Shown: piece after piece, positions 1 to 9,141 of the stretch
How the letters are laid out: the number at the start of each line of letters is the position of its first letter
How positions within the stretch are numbered: the first letter of the stretch is position 1
Assembly: GCA_028868995.1 (NCBI GenBank)
Contig: JAGWTH010000018.1
Span: forward strand, 1-64,000
DNA: 64,000 nt
DNA from: Burkholderiales bacterium
GTDB taxonomy: Bacteria > Pseudomonadota > Gammaproteobacteria > Burkholderiales > Burkholderiaceae_C
Direction: 5' to 3'
The notes under the pieces: model-generated
The model's database searches: none
What the model was told of the DNA's origin: nothing
The model's input: only the letters and a program-made list of their open reading frames with translations
Translations under genes and position numbers: made by a program

Positions 1-404
1 GGCGTCTCGTCGCAGGCGTAGCCGAACATCAGGCCCTGGTCGCCGGCGCCGGTGTTCAGGTGGTCGTCGCTGGCGTGGTCCACGCCCTGGGCGATGTCGT
101 TGCTCTGCTTGTCGTAGCCCACCAGCACCGCGCAGCCCTTGTAGTCGATGCCGTACTCGGTGTTGTCGTAGCCGATGCGCTTGATGGTGTCGCGCGCGAC
201 CTGGATGTAGTCCACGTGCGCGTTGGTGGTGATCTCGCCGGCCAGCACCACCAGGCCGGTGTTGGTCAGGGTCTCGGCGGCCACGCGGCTGCGCGGGTCC
301 TGGGCGAAGATCGCGTCGAGGATCGCGTCCGAGATCTGGTCGGCCACCTTGTCGGGGTGGCCTTCGGACACGGATTCCGAGGTGAAGAGGTAGTCGTTCG
401 CCAT
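1..404 (-). CDS. metK: S-adenosylmethionine synthetase, N-terminal part (cut by window edge)
   Basis: MetK makes S-adenosylmethionine from methionine and ATP in the cytoplasm. Only about the first 134 residues lie in the window; the rest continues past base 1. The N-terminus [20 protein letters not shown] carries the GHPDK ATP/Mg-binding signature of the family, followed by the usual DAILDAI and ETL.TTG-like segments. The ATG at 404 has no competing upstream start, and it is preceded by a leader with two inverted repeats (annotated separately). The gene is divergent from the lipid A acyltransferase pair at 539. Identification is secure; completeness cannot be judged here. Confidence 0.96.
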   Translation of the reverse strand, partial: MANDYLFTSESVSEGHPDKVADQISDAILDAIFAQDPRSRVAAETLTNTGLVVLAGEITTNAHVDYIQVARDTIKRIGYDNTEYGIDYKGCAVLVGYDKQSNDIAQGVDHASDDHLNTGAGDQGLMFGYACDET

Positions 405-429
405 TTGAATAAACTCCAGCGGTTCGGTT

Positions 430-521
430 GCAAGGCGCGTTGCCTTGCGCCGGAGCTCGGGCGAACGCTTTAGCAGATCTTTTTAACGTCGCCCTGCAAG
501 TAGTTCCATAACTCGGCGACG
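430..521 (-). promoter_or_regulatory. metK leader with two stem-loops and a TAGAAT -10 box just upstream
   Basis: Read on the minus strand, a TAGAAT -10-like box (532..527) precedes a leader of about 115 bases before the metK ATG. The leader holds a 7-bp stem CGTCGCC/GGCGACG with a 21-base loop (521..487) and a perfect 7-bp stem GCAAGGC/GCCTTGC with a 5-base loop (448..430). The second stem ends about 25 bases before the start codon. It does not match a SAM or SAH riboswitch consensus that I recognise, so function is unknown. The structures are visible in the sequence; a regulatory role is inference. Confidence 0.4.
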
Positions 522-538
522 CCCAAATTCTAACCCGC

Positions 539-1363
539 GTGAAACCGCTGTTCCAGCTGCTTTCCGGCTGCCCCCTGCCGCTGCTGCACTTCGCGGGCGC
601 CGCAGCCGGCTGGCTGGCCTTCCTGCTGTCGCCTACCTACCGCCGCCGATTCCTGGCGAACGCGGCGCAGGCCGGCTTGCGCTTCGCGCAGGTGCGCCGG
701 GCGGTGGCCGAGGCGGGCAAGCTGGTGGCCGAGACGCCGCGCCTGTGGTTCGGCGCGCCGGCGCCGGTGCGCTGGGACGGCGCGGAGCTGATCGAGGCGC
801 TGCGCGCGCAGGGCCGCGGCATCGTGTTCCTGACGCCGCACCTGGGTTGCTTCGAGGTCACGGCCCAGGCCTATGCGGCCCGTTTCGGCCCCATCACCGT
901 GCTGTACCGGCCCGCCCGCAAGGAGTGGCTGCGGGAGCTGGTGGCCACCTCGCGCGACCGGCCCGGCATGCAGGCCGTGCCCACCTCCCTGGCCGGCGTG
1001 CGCCAGATGCTGCGTGCACTCAAGGCGGGCGAGGCGGTGGGCCTGCTGCCGGACCAGGTGCCCCCGCGCGGCCTGGGCGTGTGGGCGCCCTTCTTCGGCC
1101 GGGAGGCCTACACGATGACCCTGCCGGCGCGGCTGGCGCAGCAGACCGGCGCGGCGCTCCTGCTCGCCTGGGGCGAGCGCCTGCCGCGCGGGCGGGGCTA
1201 CCTGGTGCACCTGCGGCCCTGGGAGGGCGAGCTGGCGGCCGACCCGCTCGAGGCCGCGCGGCAGGTCAACGCCGCCATGGAGCGCCTGGTGCGGTCCGGG
1301 CCCGAGCAGTACCTGTGGGGCTATGCGCGCTACAAGCAGCCGCGCGAGGAGCGCGCCGCATGA
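539..1363 (+). CDS. lysophospholipid/lipid A acyltransferase, LpxL/HtrB family (first of pair)
   Basis: This 274-residue protein belongs to the LpxL/LpxM (HtrB/MsbB) family. These inner-membrane enzymes transfer a secondary acyl chain from acyl-ACP to the lipid A precursor. An N-terminal hydrophobic segment (about residues 10-30) is followed by the H-x4-E catalytic motif at H101/E106 in the context TPHLGCFE, then the LLPDQ and PFFG motifs typical of the family. It starts at a GTG and ends by ATGA overlap with the next gene, so the two are translationally coupled. Which acyl position or chain it handles cannot be told from sequence. Confidence 0.88.
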   Translation: MKPLFQLLSGCPLPLLHFAGAAAGWLAFLLSPTYRRRFLANAAQAGLRFAQVRRAVAEAGKLVAETPRLWFGAPAPVRWDGAELIEALRAQGRGIVFLTPHLGCFEVTAQAYAARFGPITVLYRPARKEWLRELVATSRDRPGMQAVPTSLAGVRQMLRALKAGEAVGLLPDQVPPRGLGVWAPFFGREAYTMTLPARLAQQTGAALLLAWGERLPRGRGYLVHLRPWEGELAADPLEAARQVNAAMERLVRSGPEQYLWGYARYKQPREERAA

Positions 1364-2226
1364 TCAGCCGCCTGGGCATCCTGTTCATGCGGGCGATCGC
1401 CCCGCTGCCGCTGGCGTGGATCCGGGCGCTGGGCGCGATGGTCGGCCTGCTGCTGTTCGTGGCGGTGCGCTCGCGCCGCCGGGTGGTGGACGTCAACCTG
1501 CGCCTGTGCTTCCCGCAGTGGAGCGCGGCGCAGCGCCGGCGCTGCGCGCGCGAGGTGTTCATCCACGTGGCCCAGGCCTGGTTCGACCGCGCCTGGCTGT
1601 GGCACGCCGACCCCGAGGTGGTGCGGCGCCGCCTGGCGCTGACCGGCGCGGTGGGCGAACTGTCCGGGAGCGAAGGCACCATCGTCTTCTGCCCGCATTT
1701 CGTGGGCCTGGACGCCGGCGTCACCGCGCTGTCGCAGCAGGTGGTGCGCCGTTTCGTGGGCATCTACACGCGCCAGAGCGACCCGGTCATCGATGCGTGG
1801 GCGCTGCGGGGCCGCTACCGCTTCGGCAATGCCCGGCCCATGAGCCGCTCCGAGGGCGTGCGCGACATCATCGCCGTACTGCGCTCGGGCGGCGTGCTGT
1901 ACCTGCTGCCGGACATGAACTTCGGGGCGGAGGAGTCGGTCTTCGTGCCGTTCTATGGCGTCCCGGCGGCGACCGTGCCCTCGCTGTCCCGCTTCGCGCG
2001 CCTGGGGCGGGCCAAGGTGGTGCCGCTGATCACGCGCCTCACGCCCACCGGCTACGAGGTGCGGGTGCTGGAGGCCTGGGCGGACTTTCCCAGCAGGGAC
2101 TTCGTCGCAGACACGGCGCTCATGAACCGGCGCCTGCAGGAGTACATCGACCCGATGCCGTCGCAGTACTACTGGGTGCACAAGCGCTTCAAGAGCCGCC
2201 CGCCGGGCGAACCGCCGGTCTACTGA
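1360..2226 (+). CDS. lysophospholipid/lipid A acyltransferase, LpxL/HtrB family (second of pair)
   Basis: This 288-residue paralogue of the preceding gene starts at the ATG of the ATGA overlap. It has an N-terminal membrane segment (about residues 8-36), an H-x4-D motif at H113/D118 (CPHFVGLD), then LLPDMNFG and VPFYG motifs. The acidic residue differs from the upstream copy (Asp instead of Glu). This fits two enzymes acting at different secondary acyl positions of lipid A, but that is inference. The stop overlaps the convergent hydrolase gene by seven bases. In many Burkholderiales this tandem pair sits next to metK, as here. Confidence 0.88.
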   Translation: MISRLGILFMRAIAPLPLAWIRALGAMVGLLLFVAVRSRRRVVDVNLRLCFPQWSAAQRRRCAREVFIHVAQAWFDRAWLWHADPEVVRRRLALTGAVGELSGSEGTIVFCPHFVGLDAGVTALSQQVVRRFVGIYTRQSDPVIDAWALRGRYRFGNARPMSRSEGVRDIIAVLRSGGVLYLLPDMNFGAEESVFVPFYGVPAATVPSLSRFARLGRAKVVPLITRLTPTGYEVRVLEAWADFPSRDFVADTALMNRRLQEYIDPMPSQYYWVHKRFKSRPPGEPPVY

Positions 2227-3113
2227 CGCAGGAACTTCGCCAGCCGGTCGATCACGAGCGCGGGCTGCTCGTGGACGATCCAGTGGGAGGCGTCCGGCAC
2301 CTTCTCCAGGGTGAGCCTGGGCACGTAGTCCTCGAGGCCGTCGACCAGGCCCGGCAGCAGGGCGGTGTCGCGCATGCCCCACAGCACCAGGGTGGGGAGG
2401 TCCACCGTGAGCATCTCGCGCGGCAGGGTGACAGCGGCGGCGGCGGCGTCCCCCTCGCGCGGCGGCCGCAGCGGCGAGGCCCGGTAGTAGTTCAGGCCGC
2501 CGGTGAGGCTCGCGTCCCAGACGGCGAGGTACCTCTGCTTCAGGGCCTCGGTGAGCCAGGCGCCGCCGCCGCCATGGTGGAAGAAGGCGAGCAGGCGCCG
2601 GTAGCCGTCCTCGCGCAGCAGCCGCTCGGCGTCGGGGCGGATCAGGAAGTTCATGTAGGCGCTGGCCTGGCGCTGGGCCTCGCTGGCCTGCAGCTCGCGC
2701 AGGAAGGTGCCCGGGTGCGGCGAATTGAGGATGGCCAGCCGGCGCGTGAGCTGCGGCAGCTGGTTGGCGAAGTTCCAGGCGACCGCGCCACCCCAGTCGT
2801 GCGCGACCAGGCAGGCGAGCGGCGCACCCTCGGCCTGGGCCAGGGCCGCGATGTCCTGCACCAGGTGCTTGGGCCGGTAGGCCGCCACGTCGGCCGGCTG
2901 GCTGGACTGCTCGTAGCCGCGCAGGTTGGGCGCCACGCACCGGTAGCCGCCGTTTTCGGGACGGGCGAAGTGTTCCAGCAGCTCGTCCCAGATGAAGGCG
3001 GCCTCGGGGAAGCCGTGCAGGAACATCAGGACCGGGCGCCCGCGCTCCCCGGCGGCGCGGCAGCTGAGGGTGATGCCGTGGGGGAGCGCCTGCTGCCAGG
3101 TCGTGATGGTCAT
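2220..3113 (-). CDS. alpha/beta hydrolase, epoxide hydrolase/haloalkane dehalogenase type
   Basis: This 297-residue cytoplasmic alpha/beta-fold hydrolase has the oxyanion-hole motif HGFPE at residues 33-37 and an Asp nucleophile elbow HDWGG with D106. A C-terminal catalytic His lies near residue 277 (ASHW). The Asp nucleophile with HGFPE is characteristic of the epoxide hydrolase subgroup rather than serine esterases. The substrate is unknown. It is the second gene of a minus-strand pair: its ATG overlaps the engB stop (ATGA). Its 3' end overlaps the convergent acyltransferase gene by seven bases. Confidence 0.85.
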   Translation of the reverse strand: MTITTWQQALPHGITLSCRAAGERGRPVLMFLHGFPEAAFIWDELLEHFARPENGGYRCVAPNLRGYEQSSQPADVAAYRPKHLVQDIAALAQAEGAPLACLVAHDWGGAVAWNFANQLPQLTRRLAILNSPHPGTFLRELQASEAQRQASAYMNFLIRPDAERLLREDGYRRLLAFFHHGGGGAWLTEALKQRYLAVWDASLTGGLNYYRASPLRPPREGDAAAAAVTLPREMLTVDLPTLVLWGMRDTALLPGLVDGLEDYVPRLTLEKVPDASHWIVHEQPALVIDRLAKFLRQ

Positions 3114-3790
3114 GTTGTCTCCGGGTGGGTCCAGTTCCAGAGGAGCAGGGAGGCTTCCTCCACGCCCTGCCGCTTGAGGGCGGAGAACAGTTTCACCTCG
3201 CCGCCGGCCGTCTGCAGTCGCGCGATGGACAGCGCCTTCTGCGCCTCGGACCGGTTCAGCTTGTCGGCCTTGGTCAGCAGCACCAGGAACCGCAGGCCCT
3301 GTTCCACGCGCGGGCGGATCACCTCCAGCAGGATCTCGTCCAGCTCGGTGAGGCCGTGCCGCGGGTCGACCAGCATCACCACGCCGGCCAGGTTCTCGCG
3401 GGTGACCAGGTAATTGGCCATGACTTGCTGCCAGCGGGCCTTGTCGGCCTTGGGCACGGCGGCATAGCCGTAGCCGGGCAGGTCGGCCAGCACGGCGTCG
3501 GTGACGCCCTGCTTGCCCAGGGCGAACAGGTTGATGGCCTGGGTGCGCCCGGGGGTCTTGGAGGCGAAGGCCAGCCGCTTCTGCTGGGTGAGGGTGTTGA
3601 TGCAGGTGGACTTGCCGGCGTTGGAGCGGCCGACGAAGGCGATCTCCGGCACGTCCAGCGGCGGCAGGTGCTCCAGCCGGGGCGCGGTGGTCAGGAAGCG
3701 CGCGGTGTGCAGCCAGGCGACGGCCTGCGCGGCGGCCCCCGGTGCAGGGGCGGTCGAAGCGGGGGCGCGCGGGCCCGGAGGGGGGGTCAT
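3110..3790 (-). CDS. engB: ribosome biogenesis GTP-binding protein EngB (YihA/YsxC)
   Basis: EngB is an essential small GTPase involved in 50S subunit assembly. The 226-residue product has a proline/alanine-rich N-terminal tail (about 25 residues). It then shows the G1 P-loop GRSNAGKS (54-61), a GRTQ switch region, G3 DLPG (103-106) and the TKAD G4 motif, in the spacing expected for the TRAFAC/EngB family. The open frame continues upstream of the ATG at 3790, but that extension runs through the promoter and the opposite-strand cytochrome gene, so this ATG is chosen. It is divergent from cytochrome c4 and coupled to the downstream hydrolase. Confidence 0.95.
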   Translation of the reverse strand: MTPPPGPRAPASTAPAPGAAAQAVAWLHTARFLTTAPRLEHLPPLDVPEIAFVGRSNAGKSTCINTLTQQKRLAFASKTPGRTQAINLFALGKQGVTDAVLADLPGYGYAAVPKADKARWQQVMANYLVTRENLAGVVMLVDPRHGLTELDEILLEVIRPRVEQGLRFLVLLTKADKLNRSEAQKALSIARLQTAGGEVKLFSALKRQGVEEASLLLWNWTHPETT

Positions 3791-3820
3791 CGGGGGGAAT
3801 GGCTGAGGCGGGGGTGGGGC

Positions 3821-3830
3821 ATTGTAGAAT
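3821..3830. promoter_or_regulatory. overlapping divergent -10 boxes between engB and cytochrome c4
   Basis: The ten bases ATTGTAGAAT give TAGAAT on the plus strand (3825-3830), reading towards the cytochrome gene. They also give TACAAT on the minus strand (3826-3821), reading towards engB. On the minus strand a TTGGGC hexamer lies 17 bases upstream of TACAAT, a good -35 match; no strong -35 is visible for the plus direction. The two cores share two bases, so polymerase could not occupy both at once. Assignment is from consensus only. Confidence 0.5.
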
Positions 3831-3862
3831 CCGCCGGTTTTGCGCCCAACAACGAAACCAAC

Positions 3863-4567
3863 GTGACCAAGACGCCTGCTTCCCTCCTGCTGGCCGCTGT
3901 GCTGGCTGCGTTCGTGCTCCCCACCTGGGCCCAGCAGCCTGCCGCTTCCGCGGCGGCGCCTGCGGCCAGCGCCGCCGCCCCGGCGGCGGCCCCGAAGGCG
4001 GAGGGCGCGGCGCCCGTCGCCCTGGTCAAGCCCGACCTCGCCGCCGGCGAGGCCAAGTTCGGCGCGGTCTGCGTGGCCTGCCACGGCCAGGGCGGCAATT
4101 CCGGCATCCCGGCCAACCCCAAGCTGGCCCAGCAGCATGCCGATTACATCGTGAAGCAGCTGCAGGAGTTCAAGGCCGGCAAGCGCCAGAACGCCATCAT
4201 GCAGGGCATGGCGGCGCCGCTGAGCGAGCAGGACATGCGCAACATCGCCGCCTACCTGGCCACGCAGAAGGAAAAGCCCGGTTTCGCCAAGGACAAGGAC
4301 CTGGTGCTGCTGGGCGAGAAGATCTACCGCGGCGGCAACCAGGCCCGCCAGCTGCCCGCCTGCGCCGGCTGCCACAGCCCGGACGGCGCCGGTATCCCGT
4401 CCCAGTACCCGCGCCTGTCGGGGCAGCATGCCGACTACACGGCCGCCCAGCTGACCGCCTTCCGCTCCGGCGCGCGGACCAACAGCCCGCAGATGGCCGC
4501 CATCGCCGCCAAGCTGAACGACCGCGAGATCCGCGCCGTGGCCGACTACATCGCCGGCCTGCGCTGA
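3863..4567 (+). CDS. cytochrome c4, periplasmic di-heme electron carrier
   Basis: This 234-residue secreted protein has a signal peptide (about residues 1-23, ending TWAQ). An Ala/Pro-rich linker (about 25-50) leads to two class I cytochrome c domains with heme motifs CVACH (C70, C73, H74) and CAGCH (C167, C170, H171). The duplicated layout and repeated HADY motifs are typical of cytochrome c4, which carries electrons from the bc1 complex to terminal oxidases. The start is a GTG; no ATG is in frame upstream within the intergenic region. A terminator follows, then the ResB/CcsB genes that would attach its hemes. Confidence 0.93.
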   Translation: MTKTPASLLLAAVLAAFVLPTWAQQPAASAAAPAASAAAPAAAPKAEGAAPVALVKPDLAAGEAKFGAVCVACHGQGGNSGIPANPKLAQQHADYIVKQLQEFKAGKRQNAIMQGMAAPLSEQDMRNIAAYLATQKEKPGFAKDKDLVLLGEKIYRGGNQARQLPACAGCHSPDGAGIPSQYPRLSGQHADYTAAQLTAFRSGARTNSPQMAAIAAKLNDREIRAVADYIAGLR

Positions 4568-4614
4568 ATCCGGCGGCCGTTTGAACTAATCGGCAGGCAG
4601 CGGCACCAACCCCG

Positions 4615-4647
4615 GGCGGGCGCCTCGCAGGAGGCCCCGCCTTTTTT
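4615..4647 (+). terminator. rho-independent terminator after cytochrome c4
   Basis: A GC-rich stem (GGCGGG-c-GCCTC paired with GAGGCCCCGCC, one bulged base, 4-base loop GCAG) is followed directly by six T residues. This is the clearest intrinsic terminator in the window. It separates the cytochrome c4 transcript from resB, which begins 13 bases later. Confidence 0.85.
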
Positions 4648-4659
4648 CATTAGCCACGC

Positions 4660-6759
4660 ATGACCTCCATCACCGCCGATCCGCCTCCCGCCCGCGCCTC
4701 GCACCGGCTGCGCGCGCTGGTGGAGCTGCTGTCCTCGATGCGCTTCGCGATCGCCCTGCTGACGGTGATCTGCATCGCCTCGGTGATCGGCACCGTGCTC
4801 AAGCAGCACGAGCCCCTGCCCAACTACGTCAACCAGTTCGGCCCGTTCTGGGCCGCGCTGTTCCTGGCGATCCGCCTGAACACCGTCTACAGCGCCTGGT
4901 GGTTCCTGCTGATCCTGGCCTTCCTGGTGGTCAGCACCTCCCTGTGCATCGCCCGCAACACGCCCAAGATCCTGGCGGACCTGCGCTCTTACAAGGAGAA
5001 CATCCGGGAAAACGCGCTGCTGGCCTTCCACCACCGCGCCGAAGGGCCGGTGGACGGCACGCCCGAGGAGCAGGCCCGGCGCATGGGCCAGGCCCTGGTC
5101 CAGGGCGGCTGGAAGGTGCGCCTGCAGCAGCGCGGCGAGGGCTGGATGGTGGCCGCGCGCATCGGCGGCCTCCACAAGATCGGCTACCTGGCGGCCCACA
5201 GCGCCATCGTGCTGGTCTGCCTGGGTGGCCTGCTCGATGGCGACCTCATCGTGCGCGCGCAGATGCTTCTGGGCGGCAAGAAGCCCTATGCCGGCGGCGG
5301 CCTGATCGCCGACGTGCCGGCCAGCAGCCGCCTGCCGACCAGCAACCCCACCTTCCGCGGCAACCTGATGGTGGCCGAGGGGTCCCAGTCGTCCTCCGCG
5401 ATCCTCAACCAGTCGGACGGCATCCTGGTGCAGGAGCTGCCGTTCTCGATCGAGCTGAAGAAGTTCATCGTCGACTTCTATTCGACGGGCATGCCCAAGC
5501 TGTTCGCGAGCGACATCGTGATCCACGACCGCGACACCGGCGAGGCCATCCCGGCGCGGGTGGAGGTGAACCACCCGGTCAGCCACCGCGGCGTCGAGAT
5601 CTACCAGTCCAGCTTCGACGACGGCGGCTCCGCCGTCACGCTGCAGGCCGTGCCGCTGGACGGCAGCGGCCACACCTTCCAGGTGCAGGGCAACATCGGT
5701 GGGGCGACCGAGCTCACCCGCGGGCAGGGCGACGCCGCCCAGAAGATGACCCTGGAATTCACCGGGCTGCGGGTGTTCAACGTGGAAAACCTGGCGGGCG
5801 GCACCGACACGCGCAAGGTGGACCTGCGCAGCGAACTCGAAGCGCAGATCGGCGCGGCCGACAAGACCGCCACGAAGAAGAACCTGCGCAACGTCGGCCC
5901 CAGCATCAGCTACAAGCTGCGCGATGCGTCCGGCCAGGCGCGCGAGTTCAACAACTACATGCTGCCGGTGGACCTGGGCGACGGCGTGCCGGTGTTCCTG
6001 CTCGGCATGCGCGATTCGCAGGCGGACAACCTGCGCTACATGCGCATCCCGGCCGACGAGAACGGCAGCATGGACGGCTTCCTGCGCCTGCGCGCCGCCC
6101 TGGCCGACCCCGCCATGCGCGACGCGGCGGTGCGAGCCTATGCCAGCGAAGCCACGGACCCCACGCGGCCGGACCTGGCGAAGACCCTCGCGGCGTCCAC
6201 GGGCCGGGCCCTGGCCCTGTTCGCCGGCGCCGACACCGCCCCGGGCCAGGCCCGCGGCGGGCTGCAGGCCGTGTCGGACTTCATCGACCACAACGTGCCC
6301 GAGGCCGACCGGGCGCGGGCGGGCGAGGTGCTGGTGCGCATCCTCAACGGCGCGCTGTTCGAGCTGGCGCAGCAAAGCCGCTTGAAAGCCGGCCTGGCGC
6401 CCTTGAAGCGGGACGACCGCACCCAGGCCTTCATGACGCAGGCGGTGCTGGCCCTGAGCGACTCCTTCGCCTACCCGGTGCCCATGGCCTTCGAGCTCAA
6501 GGATTTCAAGCAGGTCCAGGCCAGCGTGTTCCAGGTGACGCGCTCGCCCGGCCACTACGTCGTCTATTTCGGCTGTGCCTTGCTGATCCTGGGGGTTTTC
6601 TCGATGTTGTATGTTCGCGAGCGACGCCTGTGGATCTGGCTGCGCCCGGCCGACGGTGGGTCCCTCGCGCGCATGGCGCTGTCCAGCAACCGCAAACTGA
6701 TCGACGTGGACCGCGAATTCGAAAGGATCCGGGGCCGCCTCCTGGGAGACAAGCAATGA
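4660..6759 (+). CDS. resB: cytochrome c biogenesis protein ResB (Ccs1)
   Basis: ResB/Ccs1 is one half of the System II cytochrome c synthetase. It works with CcsB to deliver heme and keep apocytochrome cysteines reduced at the periplasmic face. The 699-residue product has N-terminal membrane segments (about residues 27-47 and 85-100), another near 180-200, a large periplasmic domain, and a last membrane segment near 625-645 before a short cytoplasmic tail. It ends by ATGA overlap with ccsB. The gene starts at the first ATG after the cytochrome c4 terminator. Presence of System II rather than CcmA-H agrees with a betaproteobacterium. Confidence 0.94.
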   Translation: MTSITADPPPARASHRLRALVELLSSMRFAIALLTVICIASVIGTVLKQHEPLPNYVNQFGPFWAALFLAIRLNTVYSAWWFLLILAFLVVSTSLCIARNTPKILADLRSYKENIRENALLAFHHRAEGPVDGTPEEQARRMGQALVQGGWKVRLQQRGEGWMVAARIGGLHKIGYLAAHSAIVLVCLGGLLDGDLIVRAQMLLGGKKPYAGGGLIADVPASSRLPTSNPTFRGNLMVAEGSQSSSAILNQSDGILVQELPFSIELKKFIVDFYSTGMPKLFASDIVIHDRDTGEAIPARVEVNHPVSHRGVEIYQSSFDDGGSAVTLQAVPLDGSGHTFQVQGNIGGATELTRGQGDAAQKMTLEFTGLRVFNVENLAGGTDTRKVDLRSELEAQIGAADKTATKKNLRNVGPSISYKLRDASGQAREFNNYMLPVDLGDGVPVFLLGMRDSQADNLRYMRIPADENGSMDGFLRLRAALADPAMRDAAVRAYASEATDPTRPDLAKTLAASTGRALALFAGADTAPGQARGGLQAVSDFIDHNVPEADRARAGEVLVRILNGALFELAQQSRLKAGLAPLKRDDRTQAFMTQAVLALSDSFAYPVPMAFELKDFKQVQASVFQVTRSPGHYVVYFGCALLILGVFSMLYVRERRLWIWLRPADGGSLARMALSSNRKLIDVDREFERIRGRLLGDKQ

Positions 6760-8075
6760 ATACCGCCACCACCACCCTGACCCTCGACGACGGCTTCCTC
6801 GCCCGCCGCAACTGGTTCGACTGGGTGTTCGCCCTGGTCGTGATCGCCGGGGGCCTGTACGCCTTCGGCCGCTACCAGCAGTACATGGACGTGTACGAGA
6901 AGGGCATCCTGCTCGCCGCCATGCCCGCCGGCATCTGGTTGGGCTGGTTCTGGCGGCCGCTGCGGGGGCTGATGCTGGTGGTCGCGGGCGCCGCGCTGCT
7001 GGGCGTGACCTCCTACGAGGGGCAGCTGGCCCGCGCCGACCAGGTGTTCTGGCTCAAGTACTTCCTGTCCAGCCAGTCGGCCATCCTCTGGATGGCGGTG
7101 CTGATCGTCATGAGCACGGTCTTCTACTGGATCGGCATGTTCTCCCGCGGCCAGGGCCCGACGATGCAGCTGATCGGCTCCCGCCTGGCCTGGGCGGCCG
7201 TGGCGATGGCCCTGGTCGGCACGCTGGTGCGCTGGTACGAGAGCTACCTGATCGGCCCGGACATTGGCCACATCCCGGTGAGCAACCTCTACGAGGTGTT
7301 CGTCCTGTTCATCTGGCTGACCACGGCCTTCTACCTGTACTTCGAGCAGCAGTACGGCACCCGCGCGATGGGCGCCTTCGTGATGCTGGTGGTCAGCGCC
7401 GCGGTGGGCTTCCTGCTGTGGTACTCCTTCGCCCGCGGGGCGAGCGAGATCCAGCCGCTGGTGCCCGCCCTCAAGAGCTGGTGGATGAAGCTGCACGTGC
7501 CGGCCAACTTCATCGGCTACGGCACCTTCTCGCTGGCGGCGATGGTGGCCTTCGCCTACCTGATCAAGCAGCACGCCACCGAGACGCGCTGGGTGAAGCT
7601 GCTGCCCCTGTGGGTGCTGGGCGTGGTGCTGACGGTGATGCCCATGGTGTTCCGCCGCTCCGTCAGCGGCAGCGTGACCTACTGGCTCATGTACTTCGGC
7701 GTGGCGGCCCTGGTCGCCGGCACGATCCTGATGGCGCGCCGGCGCATCGGCGAGCGGCTGCCGCCGCTGGAGGTGCTGGACGACGTGATGTACAAGTCCA
7801 TCGCGGTCGGGTTCGCCTTCTTCACCATCGCCACCGTGCTGGGCGCGCTGTGGGCCGCCGAGGCCTGGGGCGGCTACTGGAGCTGGGACCCGAAGGAGAC
7901 CTGGGCGCTGATCGTCTGGCTGAACTACGCGGCCTGGCTGCACATGCGCCTGATGAAGGGCCTGCGCGGCACGGTCTCGGCCTGGTGGGCGCTGGTGGGC
8001 CTGCTGGTCACGACCTTCGCCTTCCTGGGCGTGAACATGTTCCTGTCCGGCCTGCACAGCTACGGCACCCTGTGA
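6756..8075 (+). CDS. ccsB: cytochrome c biogenesis protein CcsB (CcsA/ResC family)
   Basis: This multi-pass inner-membrane protein of 439 residues carries the WWD heme-handling signature WGGYWSWDPKETW at about residues 370-383. It lies close to the conserved HMRL and SGLHSYG segments. Together with ResB it forms the heme delivery and ligation complex. It is coupled to resB by a 4-base ATGA overlap. Downstream lie msrP and msrQ, which act on oxidised periplasmic proteins, so the neighbourhood is a coherent envelope redox block. Confidence 0.94.
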   Translation: MNTATTTLTLDDGFLARRNWFDWVFALVVIAGGLYAFGRYQQYMDVYEKGILLAAMPAGIWLGWFWRPLRGLMLVVAGAALLGVTSYEGQLARADQVFWLKYFLSSQSAILWMAVLIVMSTVFYWIGMFSRGQGPTMQLIGSRLAWAAVAMALVGTLVRWYESYLIGPDIGHIPVSNLYEVFVLFIWLTTAFYLYFEQQYGTRAMGAFVMLVVSAAVGFLLWYSFARGASEIQPLVPALKSWWMKLHVPANFIGYGTFSLAAMVAFAYLIKQHATETRWVKLLPLWVLGVVLTVMPMVFRRSVSGSVTYWLMYFGVAALVAGTILMARRRIGERLPPLEVLDDVMYKSIAVGFAFFTIATVLGALWAAEAWGGYWSWDPKETWALIVWLNYAAWLHMRLMKGLRGTVSAWWALVGLLVTTFAFLGVNMFLSGLHSYGTL

Positions 8076-8142
8076 TGCCGCTGTAACCTTTCGCGGGCCG
8101 GCCGCGTACTAGTGGGGGACATTCCAACATGAAGGAGAGCCC

Positions 8143-9140
<998 letters not shown>

Positions 9141-9141
<1 letters not shown>

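Noticed and set aside
3791-4429. N-terminal extension of engB up to 4429
   Set aside because: It runs antisense through cytochrome c4 and the shared promoter and lacks EngB-like sequence; the family N-terminus begins at the ATG at 3790.
4546-6756. Minus-strand open frame of about 736 codons opposite resB
   Set aside because: Low-complexity His/Gln/Arg/Gly-rich translation typical of a shadow frame; resB on the plus strand has clear family motifs and membrane segments.
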